DNA of 17,739 nt, taken from Gammaproteobacteria bacterium (GTDB lineage: Bacteria > Pseudomonadota > Gammaproteobacteria > DSM-16500). Location of the stretch: assembly GCA_021323555.1 (NCBI GenBank), contig JAJONP010000124.1, positions 1 to 17,739 on the forward strand, read 5' to 3'. Under the pieces are notes generated by a model, which worked only from the letters and a program-made list of their open reading frames with translations, made no database searches and was not told the origin of the DNA. The translations under genes were made by a program, and so were the position numbers. This document shows positions 7,871-14,790 of the stretch, in pieces (the first letter of the stretch is position 1; every line of letters begins with the position of its first letter).

Positions 7871-8210
7871 TGAATTAGCTCCTTGTATTTTATTCTTAAC
7901 AGTCTATACACCGGTGTGCTGGCCTAAACATAGTGGTTTCCGAGGTATTAATAAATAAGGCTTTCTTATTTCGTGAGCCCTGTCATAGCTTTTATGAAGG
8001 CTAATCGAAGAAAGCTATGATTTTCTGCTATATGGCAATAAGAATTGTCTGTTTAGTCTGGGCAGACAATTCATCAGTGTACAAAATGCCTCTCTCAGGC
8101 TATCTAAGTCTCCATGTCATTTGTCATATGTTAGAGCAAATTTAAACTATATCCAATTTTTATTCCTCATACTTCCGTAATGCGACGACGGCTCCACCCA
8201 AACACATTCA
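7871..8210. other. Gene-free divergent spacer upstream of WD40 gene C and the first ankyrin gene
   Basis: The spacer between two divergent genes holds the ribosome site of gene C (complement of 7879-7884), two successive inverted repeats (7983-8071) and otherwise AT-rich sequence without recognisable genes. Confidence 0.5.
7983..8071. repeat. Two successive perfect inverted repeats (hairpins)
   Basis: The first has 10-bp arms TCATAGCTTT (7983-7992) and AAAGCTATGA (8011-8020) around an 18-nt loop, followed on the plus strand by TTTT. The second has 9-bp arms AATTGTCTG (8043-8051) and CAGACAATT (8063-8071) around an 11-nt loop. They could be a structured RNA, part of a leader, or decayed insertion ends. 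No plus-strand gene upstream needs a terminator here. Confidence 0.5.
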
Positions 8211-8240
8211 TTTTCAAGCTACGAAAGAGCACTGTATACT
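8211..8240 (+). promoter_or_regulatory. Possible sigma-70 promoter for the ankyrin gene pair
   Basis: TTTTCA (8211-8216) and TATACT (8235-8240) are separated by 18 nt, about 95 nt before the preferred start codon. The -10 matches consensus at five of six positions, the -35 at four. Confidence 0.4.
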
Positions 8241-8334
8241 GTAGATAATGCTGAATATTGGGTCTATTTTGATTTGGTATAAACGGATTTATAATAGAAA
8301 AATAATAAATTATTCCAAAAAAGAGGAGGAAGTA

Positions 8335-9270
8335 ATGCAAAAAATTATTTTATCAGCAGCATCTAACCTTGTCAATCTTAATAATAAATTGCTAAACTCT
8401 TTGCGGTCTAGCGAAGATGCAGAAGTTATTTGGTTTATAGAAAGATATCGCTTTGATCATGAATTTGATGTTAATGAGACAGACGAAGGCGGCAGGACAA
8501 TTCTCATGTTAATTGCGAAATTGGGTAAGGTGGAGTTGGTTAGAGAGCTTATTAATGCTGAAGCCGATATCGAGACAAAATGTCAGCAAGGCTGGACAGC
8601 GTTAATGTATGCTGCCTCTGAGGCGCAACTGGACGTAACCCTTGAACTAATTAAACATAAAGCAGAAGTTAATGAAGTAGGGAATTTTGGAGAAGGGCCT
8701 CTAACACTAGCGGCGAGCGTAGGTAATGCTAACCTTATAAAAATACTTATCGACGCAGGCGCTAAAATAGATGCAGTTACCGTCGACGGCTTCACGCCGT
8801 TAATGACAGCTACCCTTAATAATGACATTGAAATTGTTAAAATGCTTATTAATGAAGGAGCCAATATTAATATAGCCGACAATCAGGGTATGACAGCACT
8901 GATGTTAGCTGCGCGCGGTGGATATCTTGATATCTTAACGACACTCCTGAATGCAAGTATCCCTATTAATAAAATAAATCACCATGGCGAGACGGCTATG
9001 CAATTGGCTAAAGAAGCAGGACATTTTCATATTGTAACCTTATTGGAAGAAAAGCAACAAGAATACCAAAAAACAGAAAATAATAAAAAAAGAAAAGCTG
9101 AAGAAAAAGAAATAACCCAAAAATTGAAACAACCTAGAATTAGTGAAGAAATAACGTTGGTAGAAAACAGTGGAAAAATGGTTTGGGCAGAATCTTCAAA
9201 GGGGAAAGAAGAAGAGGATGAAGGCAATACGAATCAAGCCAAAGAAACTTTTAGCCCTGCTCCATATTAA
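8335..9270 (+). CDS. Ankyrin-repeat protein D with basic, nuclear-localisation-like tail
   Basis: A 311-residue protein. Residues 1-50 form a helical N-terminus (LRSSEDAEVIWFIERYRFDHEFDVNE is nearly the same in the next gene). Six ankyrin repeats cover about 51-240, with TALMYAA, LIxxGAxI and similar core motifs. The tail carries a bipartite-type basic cluster KKRKAEEKEITQKLKQPR (251-268) and a Glu-rich EEEDE block about 20 residues from the end. In Legionella and Coxiella, ankyrin proteins are frequent Dot/Icm substrates and glutamate-rich C-termini are favoured by that system. Nuclear targeting in a host is inferred from the basic cluster only. The open frame extends 29 codons further upstream, but the strong AGAGGAGG site just before this ATG, and alignment with gene E, set the start. 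No signal peptide is seen. Gene E follows after 67 nt, probably co-transcribed. Confidence 0.87.
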   Translation: MQKIILSAASNLVNLNNKLLNSLRSSEDAEVIWFIERYRFDHEFDVNETDEGGRTILMLIAKLGKVELVRELINAEADIETKCQQGWTALMYAASEAQLDVTLELIKHKAEVNEVGNFGEGPLTLAASVGNANLIKILIDAGAKIDAVTVDGFTPLMTATLNNDIEIVKMLINEGANINIADNQGMTALMLAARGGYLDILTTLLNASIPINKINHHGETAMQLAKEAGHFHIVTLLEEKQQEYQKTENNKKRKAEEKEITQKLKQPRISEEITLVENSGKMVWAESSKGKEEEDEGNTNQAKETFSPAPY

Positions 9271-9337
9271 TGAAATTTTAAGACAAGCATTATAATAAGA
9301 CAAAAACAGCCTATTCACATCAATAAGGAGGATAACC

Positions 9338-10615
9338 ATGGGAGAAATAATTTCCCCTCTTTCAACAACCCTAAGTACCAGCGATACTCTCTTAACTGCC
9401 TTGCGTAGCACAGAGGATTGGGAAGTGATTCAATTTATCGCCCACTATCGCTTTGATCATGAATTTGATGTCAATGAGAGCAATGAAGAGGGTGTTACTA
9501 TGCTCATGTTGATTGCAAGCTTGGATGAGACCGCATTGGTTCAGAGACTTATCCACGCGGGAGCGGAGGTTAATATAAAGTCTAAGGCAGGTTGGACAGC
9601 GCTTATGTATGCGATTGTCTATGATCGTCTTGGCGTAATCCTGTTACTGATTAACCATAATACCCAAATTGTTCATCTGGTGGATAATTTGGGGGAAACA
9701 CCACTGATGTTAAGTGCGGTAAAAAATAATTCAGCGGCAGTAAAAGCCCTTATTAAGGCCGGCGCTGACGTGGATGCGGTCACTTCGAAAGGCTATACAG
9801 CATTGATGATAGCTACTTATCATGACCATATAAACCTTGTCACAATCCTCATTGAAGCAGGAGCTGATGTAAATAAAGCACAAAATAAGGGTATGACCGC
9901 CTTGATGTGGGCAGCTCACGAGGGATATACCAATATTGCTACGGTATTAATTAATGCGGAGGCTGACCTTAATAAAGTCAACCTACAAGGTGAGACCGCC
10001 TTGGCATTAGCCCAGGAAGAAAAACATTACCCTATTGTAAGAGTGTTAGAAGCAAAACAAATGGCTATGAGCAAGAAAGCTCAATGGGTAACACTCTATG
10101 AGAGGCTTGCCCAAATACAATATGATATCTTTAATAGTAATCAAATTTTATTCCTTCCCTATCAAGAGTTATGGCAATTTATCCGGCAACTTAAGCAAGA
10201 ATTGCAAAATATCCTGGCTTCCAATGCTTTTAGTGTACCCTTAATGCCAATGATGTTGGGTATAGGAAATGAGGAAACAGACCATTATAGCTCTTTTGAA
10301 GCACGGGTTGTGGCTTTAGAAACCCATAAAAAGGGTTACGATATTGCGCTAAACCAAGAAAAACCACCCGTAGCGGAAACCGCTTCCTCGCACAATTCTC
10401 CTCTTTTGGCAAGGGATAGAAAAAGAAAAGGTAAAGAAGAAAAAATAACAGAGGTATTCAAACGGCCAAGAATTGAGGAAACTCTCGAAGACGGAATAAA
10501 TATTTCACACAGTATGCGTCAAATGTTTTGGTTAAGAAGTCCAGAAATGACCGAGCAGTTTCCTGAAGATAGCATAGCTCAAAGTAATTTGATTTCGATA
10601 GACCCGTCGACTTAG
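9338..10615 (+). CDS. Ankyrin-repeat protein E, tandem paralogue of D with conserved basic tail
   Basis: A 425-residue paralogue of the preceding protein. Its N-terminus (LRSTEDWEVIQFIAHYRFDHEFDVNE region, residues 22-47) and six ankyrin repeats (about 51-240, including GWTALMYAI, GETPLMLSAV, GYTALMIAT, GMTALMWAA) align with D throughout. A unique segment of about 115 residues (241-355) separates the repeats from the basic cluster RKRKGKEEKITEVFKRPR (361-378), which matches that of D in sequence and spacing (KRK...EEK-IT...K-PRI). The end (HSMRQMFWLRSPE) also resembles D (SGKMVWAESS). The start is fixed by AAGGAGG a few bases upstream. It likely arose by tandem duplication, with a later insertion or loss of the middle segment. 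A host-directed, possibly nuclear, role is inferred. Confidence 0.88.
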   Translation: MGEIISPLSTTLSTSDTLLTALRSTEDWEVIQFIAHYRFDHEFDVNESNEEGVTMLMLIASLDETALVQRLIHAGAEVNIKSKAGWTALMYAIVYDRLGVILLLINHNTQIVHLVDNLGETPLMLSAVKNNSAAVKALIKAGADVDAVTSKGYTALMIATYHDHINLVTILIEAGADVNKAQNKGMTALMWAAHEGYTNIATVLINAEADLNKVNLQGETALALAQEEKHYPIVRVLEAKQMAMSKKAQWVTLYERLAQIQYDIFNSNQILFLPYQELWQFIRQLKQELQNILASNAFSVPLMPMMLGIGNEETDHYSSFEARVVALETHKKGYDIALNQEKPPVAETASSHNSPLLARDRKRKGKEEKITEVFKRPRIEETLEDGINISHSMRQMFWLRSPEMTEQFPEDSIAQSNLISIDPST

Positions 10616-10629
10616 GGAGTTTTAAAAAT

Positions 10630-10652
10630 ATAGCTAGCCAGAGGCTAGCTAT
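10630..10652 (+). terminator. Perfect 10-bp hairpin after the ankyrin gene pair
   Basis: ATAGCTAGCC and GGCTAGCTAT flank a three-base loop, 14 nt after the stop of gene E. The plus strand lacks a strong U-run (CTTAAG follows); the minus strand reads ATATTTTTAAAA after the stem. It is probably a terminator or transcript-end stabiliser for D-E, possibly bidirectional. Confidence 0.5.
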
Positions 10653-10873
10653 CTTAAGAAACTTTCTCATGCGAGTTGACCAATTTAGCCTAAAGAATAA
10701 AATAGATTAATAGAAAAGATGAATTATGCATTAAACTTAAGCGCCTCAAATAGTTCATATTTATAGATGGTAAGTGATAAGGCAGCAGGAATGTAATATC
10801 TTTTTGAAAATTATATTCTGTGAAATCTTAAATTTCAAGAATTAATTTATATTAAACAAGGAAGTAAAGGTTT

Positions 10874-11181
10874 ATGTATAACAAGCGAAATAATCGGGAT
10901 AAAGGAACCCCTGCCCTGCATGTGGCTGCACAAGAAGGTTATGTGGAAACTGTCCAAGAATTAATTAATAGGGGGACAAATGTTAATATCAAAGATCTCG
11001 ATGCTCAGACCGCCTTACATATAGCTGCCGATAAAAACGACGTTGAGATTTCAAGGCTATTAATCATGCCAGGATTAATGTTAATGCAAAAAATAGAGAA
11101 GCATGTGATAGGCCAGCGACTATATTGATTGCTGATAAAGTTAAATCATACTTGATTTTCATGTTGAACCCCTATTTATAA
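10874..11181 (+). pseudogene. Frameshifted ankyrin-repeat remnant F
   Basis: Begins with an ATG preceded by AAGGAAG and encodes one complete ankyrin repeat (GTPALHVAAQEGYVETVQEL, ending in GTNVNIKD) and most of a second (AQTALHIAADKNDVEISRLL). The reading frame then leaves the ankyrin pattern and stops at 11128. Shifting frame near 11060 restores the pattern (INVNAKNRE, then RPATILIADKVKSYL) up to a stop at 11179-11181. The break lies at CTATTAATCAT, consistent with loss of four bases from an ATTAATTAAT-type tandem repeat. It lacks the N-terminal region and most repeats of D and E, so it is either a truncated third paralogue or the remnant of another ankyrin gene. Probably non-functional. Confidence 0.72.
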
Positions 11182-12035
11182 TGATGAATGACCTGGAAAA
11201 CCAAATAGATTTCGCCCCAAAGTTGTTTCTGCTACTGCGTCTGGCGAAATCCATAACCCCATTTCCTCCTTTCTATTAGTTGCTGCAAGGAAAGAGACAG
11301 GCAAGCGCGCCTTCTCCGAAATGGAGAATGGTTCGTTCTGAGGGTCGACTCCTCCGCCACTTGGCATTCTGCAAACCTTTCTCTAATTTAAAAAATCGCC
11401 TGCTACCCTAATTTAATCATTTTGTATCTGTAGCTCTTTTTTGGGCATAGCGGTTCTGAGCAGCACCCGTCTTCGAGTGATTTTTGTTCAATCCGGTCAG
11501 TTTCTGCGCTCACTCTGTCCAATATCAACTAATTATTTAAAAAAGTTCGCAATGATTTTCTGCAGGAGGAGATAGGATTGCGTACTTGTCGCTACAAATG
11601 CAAAATAGCCTAAATACCCTCACATTGTCATCAAAAGCTCATTCTTCAGCCAGTATTTTCAGTTCTACAATTACCAAACACCGCACCAGAGTTTGGGAGG
11701 CTTAACGCCGGCTATGGTGCATACCCACGGGTTACATTAACGTGGAGAATCTATATCGTAACTTTTTAGAAAAATGGTCTTGATTTTTCGCCCGCTTCAC
11801 TCCTCTATAAATTGCAAAATAAATTGTGGGATTATTTATCAACTTAGCAAAGCCAACCTCTCCCCTTCTACTCTGATAACTACCTGGCCACGATCTCTAA
11901 CGGGTTTTTCCTGCTAAACAAGGGGTCATGGCATTTTATTTAAGATTTTGTTTTTGTAAGGTATCGAAAATATTATGTTATTTTTTTGAGCAGAAATAAG
12001 TTTTTTCCTTTAAGGTTTTCTTAAGCTTTGTCTTC
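11182..12035. other. Gene-free region between ankyrin remnant and J-domain gene
   Basis: Positions 11311-11640 hold repeat copy R2. An inverted counterpart of the TTCGCCCCAAAGTT sequence near 11213 occurs at the edge of copy R3 near 13945. Positions 11641-12035 show no gene, RNA or repeat that I recognise; the last 100 bases are AT-rich and lead into a likely promoter. Confidence 0.55.
11311..11640. repeat. Dispersed non-coding repeat, copy R2
   Basis: The 157-nt core 11363-11519 aligns without gaps to R3 (14182-14338), with five mismatches counted by eye. Beyond the core, R2 continues to match R1 through AAAGTTCGCAATG, TTTTCTG and AATAGCCT, a part deleted or rearranged in R3. The left portion seen in R1 and R3 (GCCTACC to GCGACAAA) is missing here and replaced by unrelated sequence. 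Confidence 0.78.
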
Positions 12036-12041
12036 TATAAT
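12036..12041 (+). promoter_or_regulatory. Likely -10 element for the J-domain gene
   Basis: A perfect TATAAT lies 48 nt before the start codon, in AT-rich DNA. The -35 side (GGTTTT or AGGTTT at 16-17 nt) is weak, so this is a tentative call. Confidence 0.45.
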
Positions 12042-12088
12042 ACTATCGTGTTTAAAATAAACCTTCGAACATTAATAGAGAGGTTGTT

Positions 12089-13423
12089 ATGTTGTACTAT
12101 CAAGCCCTTGGCTTTACCAAAATTGAAAATGATGTTACAAAAATTAGAAAAGCTTATTTAAAACTATCTCAAATACACCATCCGGATAAAAGAGGTGATG
12201 AAGCTACTTTTAGTAGAATACAACAAGCTTACAACTTTTTAACCAATATTGACAAAAAAACAGAATATGATTATGCAATTAAACGAGGGTGGAATCATAC
12301 AGAAGAATTTTATTATAATGAGCGGTTTGATTACCCTGCTTTTTCAGATTTTTCAGGCACTCATAAGGCACCAGACCAACCCTCCTCTTGGGAAACAGCG
12401 TCGCATGCTAATGCGAAAACAAAACTAAGGCCTGGAAATTTTGATGCCTGGATGAGCAAAGTAATCAATATTTGTCAAAAAAATCCACAAGGTGCCCTAT
12501 ACCATGTGCCACAATATAATGCCTTATTCTTTAACCATTCTCAAACTTTAGCCGATTACCGCTTAGGTAGAACAAACACAATAGAGGGCATAGAACAAGA
12601 AGAAACAACGGCGCTCTTAAAAATAATTGAAAAAGTTCAAGAAGCTTCTCCGGGTAAACAAAGAGAACTAATAGTTTCACAGATGTTGGCACCTTTTTTA
12701 AGAGACTTAAAAAGGTTAAAAAAGGAAAATGGCTTGGGTGATTTCTTCTTAAATCACCGTGATCACCAAGGAAATACCGCGATATTATTACTTGCTAAGA
12801 CTGAATTAAATACAGAATTGCAGGAAAACATGCTAAAAGACTTACTTGATCTTGGTTCAAATCCTGACACTACCAATAACGAAAATGAATCTGCTCGCCC
12901 ATATCTCTCAAAAAATATCATTTTTAGCCATGATATAAAAAAATGTGGCAAGGCGAGCGTTGAGAAGGCACTGAATGAAATTCGCGCTATTGTAGAAGAT
13001 CATATTAAACACCATTTAAATCTTCCTCTAAACCGTCCTCGATCTTCTTATCAAAAAGAAAAAGGCGAAAGAACAAAAGCTGATTGTATGTATGATTATC
13101 TGGATATTTTAAATTCAGATCCAGGACATGACGATGGTAATGAATCTTCTAGCCAAGTGAAACATAATCAAGAAAAGCTAAGCCAGTTGCATGCAAAGTT
13201 TAGGGGAGATAAAAATATTTTGATTAAAGATCAGAAAAATTCTGTTTCAACTTTCTTTGGTAGAATAGCAGAAATCTTCACTAATTTATTCAAACCTGCA
13301 GAAGAAAAGAAATATAGTACGTTAGGCTTAGCAAAATGCGGTTTTTTTGCCTCACATGGAGAACGTACATTCACATTAGCAACAGAGGTAATCCAAACTT
13401 GTGTTTCAAGCCCTGCAGCCTAG
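12089..13423 (+). CDS. J-domain (DnaJ-like) protein with long unknown C-terminus and an ankyrin-like unit
   Basis: A 444-residue protein. Residues 1-65 form a J-domain: YYQALGF at the start, the helix KIRKAYLKLSQI, the HPD motif at 31-33 and the closing helix FSRIQQAYNFLTN...EYD. HPD is needed to stimulate Hsp70 ATPase. There is no Gly/Phe-rich region, zinc finger or DnaJ substrate-binding domain, so it is not the housekeeping DnaJ. Residues about 223-275 (DHQGNTAILLLAK...LKDLLDLGSNPDTTNNENE) look like one stretched ankyrin repeat. The remainder (about 70-220 and 280-444) is unrecognised, polar and without clear membrane segments. AGAGAGG precedes the ATG by 5 nt. Bacterial effectors with J-domains can recruit host Hsp70; that role here is inferred from architecture and neighbours. 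The gene is isolated by long spacers on both sides. Confidence 0.82.
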   Translation: MLYYQALGFTKIENDVTKIRKAYLKLSQIHHPDKRGDEATFSRIQQAYNFLTNIDKKTEYDYAIKRGWNHTEEFYYNERFDYPAFSDFSGTHKAPDQPSSWETASHANAKTKLRPGNFDAWMSKVINICQKNPQGALYHVPQYNALFFNHSQTLADYRLGRTNTIEGIEQEETTALLKIIEKVQEASPGKQRELIVSQMLAPFLRDLKRLKKENGLGDFFLNHRDHQGNTAILLLAKTELNTELQENMLKDLLDLGSNPDTTNNENESARPYLSKNIIFSHDIKKCGKASVEKALNEIRAIVEDHIKHHLNLPLNRPRSSYQKEKGERTKADCMYDYLDILNSDPGHDDGNESSSQVKHNQEKLSQLHAKFRGDKNILIKDQKNSVSTFFGRIAEIFTNLFKPAEEKKYSTLGLAKCGFFASHGERTFTLATEVIQTCVSSPAA

Positions 13424-13519
13424 CCTGCTGAAAGAGGAGCGGGAGCCTTTGGAATAAGCGCATGAAAATGCAGCCAACGAAGGGATTTTGCAGATCGATT
13501 CTTTGAATCACAACAAAAA

Positions 13520-13551
13520 GAGCCGCCACGAAGGAAACGAAACGGCGGCTC
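13520..13551 (-). terminator. Strong rho-independent terminator read on the minus strand, without a visible gene
   Basis: GAGCCGCC (13520-13527) and GGCGGCTC (13544-13551) form a perfect 8-bp GC-rich stem. On the minus strand it is followed by TTTTTGTTG, a textbook terminator. On the plus strand no U-run follows, so it does not clearly serve the J-domain gene. Minus-strand sequence upstream (about 13552-13660) holds only a short accidental-looking frame. Confidence 0.6.
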
Positions 13552-13663
13552 AAGGTTGGGGAACGGGAAAACTTTAGAGTATGTAAAGCTGTCTGCGTAA
13601 ATGGCCATAGTGTAAGATAACTTAATTTTTTAAAGAACGAAACTATGGCTATGTAAAGTTGAA

Positions 13664-13792
13664 ATGATTGACGAACTATTGAGTGAATGCAAAATCTCGG
13701 AAGACATATTTGGTGAGAATGGTTTAGTCAAGCAATTCGTGAAAGCGCTGTCAGAGCGTGCGCTGCAAGCAGAACTAACTGACCACGCTTAA
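13664..13792 (+). pseudogene. IS256-family transposase N-terminal stub
   Basis: Forty-two residues: MIDELLSECK, then SEDIFGENGLVKQFVKALSE, then RALQAELTDH before a stop. This matches the conserved N-terminus of IS256/mutator-type transposases (ELFGxxGLLKQLxKxLVERALEAELTxHLGY), broken exactly where HLGY is expected. The following 150 bases do not continue the family in any frame I tried, so the rest is deleted. Just upstream, ATAGTGTAAGATAACTT (about 13608-13625) resembles the GTGTA-type ends of this IS family and may be the left terminal repeat. Non-functional remnant. Confidence 0.7.
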
Positions 13793-13958
13793 TCTTGCTT
13801 AAAACGATAACGAGCTTTGCCGCAAACCCTGTCTTAAGAAAAGAAAAACCTTGGCTCTCGAAGAAGATCAAATCTCATTAACGCTTCCAACACAAAATTA
13901 ACAAGTTAATACAGGGTAACAAATGTGCAAAATGGTTTTTTCAAACTTTGGGGCGAAT
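13793..13958. other. Short spacer between IS256 stub and repeat R3
   Basis: AT-rich sequence with no recognisable gene. ACTTTGGGGCGAA near its right end is the inverse complement of a sequence near 11213, which may mark a shared insertion or rearrangement boundary. Confidence 0.35.
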
Positions 13959-14395
13959 GCCTACCAGCTGGATGACCTCTAACTTTCCAAGCATCTTGAA
14001 TGCAAAGTTGATAACTGCATGTTGATGACTATTATTTTACATTCTCTTGCAATAATATGCTTAGCTTTACAGCTACTTATAATCGTCGACCATTCGCATG
14101 TTACACCGCGAAGCGACAAAAAAATCAACCTCTTTTGAAATGGAGAATAGTTTGTTTTGGGGGTGGCCTCCTTCGCCACTGGGCATTCTGCAAACCTTTC
14201 TCTAATTTAAAAAATCGCCTGATACCATAATGTAATCTGTTTGTATCTGTAGCTCTTTTTTGGGCATAGCGGTTCTGAGCAGCACCCGTCTTCGAGTGAT
14301 TTTTGTTCAATCCGGTCAGTTTCTGCGCTCACTCTGTCTGGTTTTCTGCAAAGGAGATGGGATTGCAAACTTAGCGATGAAATCCAGAATCGAAA
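13959..14395. repeat. Dispersed non-coding repeat, copy R3
   Basis: Contains both the left part shared with R1 (GCCTACCAGCTGGA through GCGACAAAAA and GAAATGGAGAATAG) and the 157-nt core shared with R2. After ACTCTGTC a segment present in R1 and R2 is missing, joining directly to TGGTTTTCTGC. It is the most complete bridge between the three copies and begins about 165 nt after the IS256 stub. Confidence 0.78.
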
Positions 14396-14469
14396 ATGAG
14401 CTGCTATTAGTCTTTTTTTTAATCTGCAAATAAAATTAAAAAAAACATTACACGACTAACTATCCCATC

Positions 14470-14487
14470 GTGGTTATAATTAACCAC
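14470..14487. promoter_or_regulatory. Palindrome GTGGTTATAATTAACCAC, operator-like
   Basis: Perfect 7-bp arms around a TAAT centre; the palindrome contains TATAAT, so a regulator bound here would cover a -10 element. It lies 17 nt before a short Phd-like start, as expected for an autoregulated antitoxin operator. Confidence 0.45.
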
Positions 14488-14504
14488 TAATAGGTCAAGT
14501 AATT

Positions 14505-14561
14505 ATGAAATTAGGAAATGTTAAGCCGATAAAAGAATTAAAAGGCAAAACCATCCTCTAA
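14505..14561 (+). pseudogene. Possible remnant of a Phd/YefM-type antitoxin start
   Basis: Eighteen residues, MKLGNVKPIKELKGKTIL, then a stop. The pattern MKLxNxVKPIxxLK resembles the N-terminus of Phd/YefM antitoxins, and an operator-like palindrome with a TATAAT lies directly upstream. No toxin gene follows. It could also be chance; the match is short. Confidence 0.3.
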
Positions 14562-14717
14562 AAATTTTCTGACTATGCTTTTCAAACAGACGGATATCAT
14601 AAATCTTTTTTGCTGTACTATTCTTTCAAAATGATAAGATGTTCCTCATAACTTATAATCAGGGATTATCTTCATGAGTTGAGCAACAGCAGTCTCTAAT
14701 ATTCGCGCTCTTCCGTA

Positions 14718-14746
14718 TTGTACTAAAGACAATGATATCATAAAAT
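14718..14746 (+). promoter_or_regulatory. Possible sigma-70 promoter for the orphan gene at 14791
   Basis: TTGTAC (14718-14723) and TAAAAT (14741-14746) are separated by exactly 17 nt, placing the transcript start about 35-40 nt before the start codon. Confidence 0.45.
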
Positions 14747-14790
14747 AAAGTTCCCAAACTAAATACTTTTTACAAAAGACAGGAATTAAC

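Noticed and set aside
8248..8334. Upstream ATG extending ankyrin protein D by 29 residues
   Set aside because: The strong AGAGGAGG site is placed for the ATG at 8335, and gene E aligns only from there.
8583..9227. Minus-strand frames opposite the first ankyrin gene
   Set aside because: Antisense shadows of a strongly supported ankyrin coding region.
11176..11367. Minus-strand frame of 63 codons overlapping R2
   Set aside because: Partly repeat sequence; the segment shared with R1 is in different coding contexts, no start signal, no family.
13371..13608. Two overlapping minus-strand frames near the J-domain gene end
   Set aside because: They run through the terminator hairpin and into the 3' end of the J-domain gene; no plausible start signal or recognisable family.
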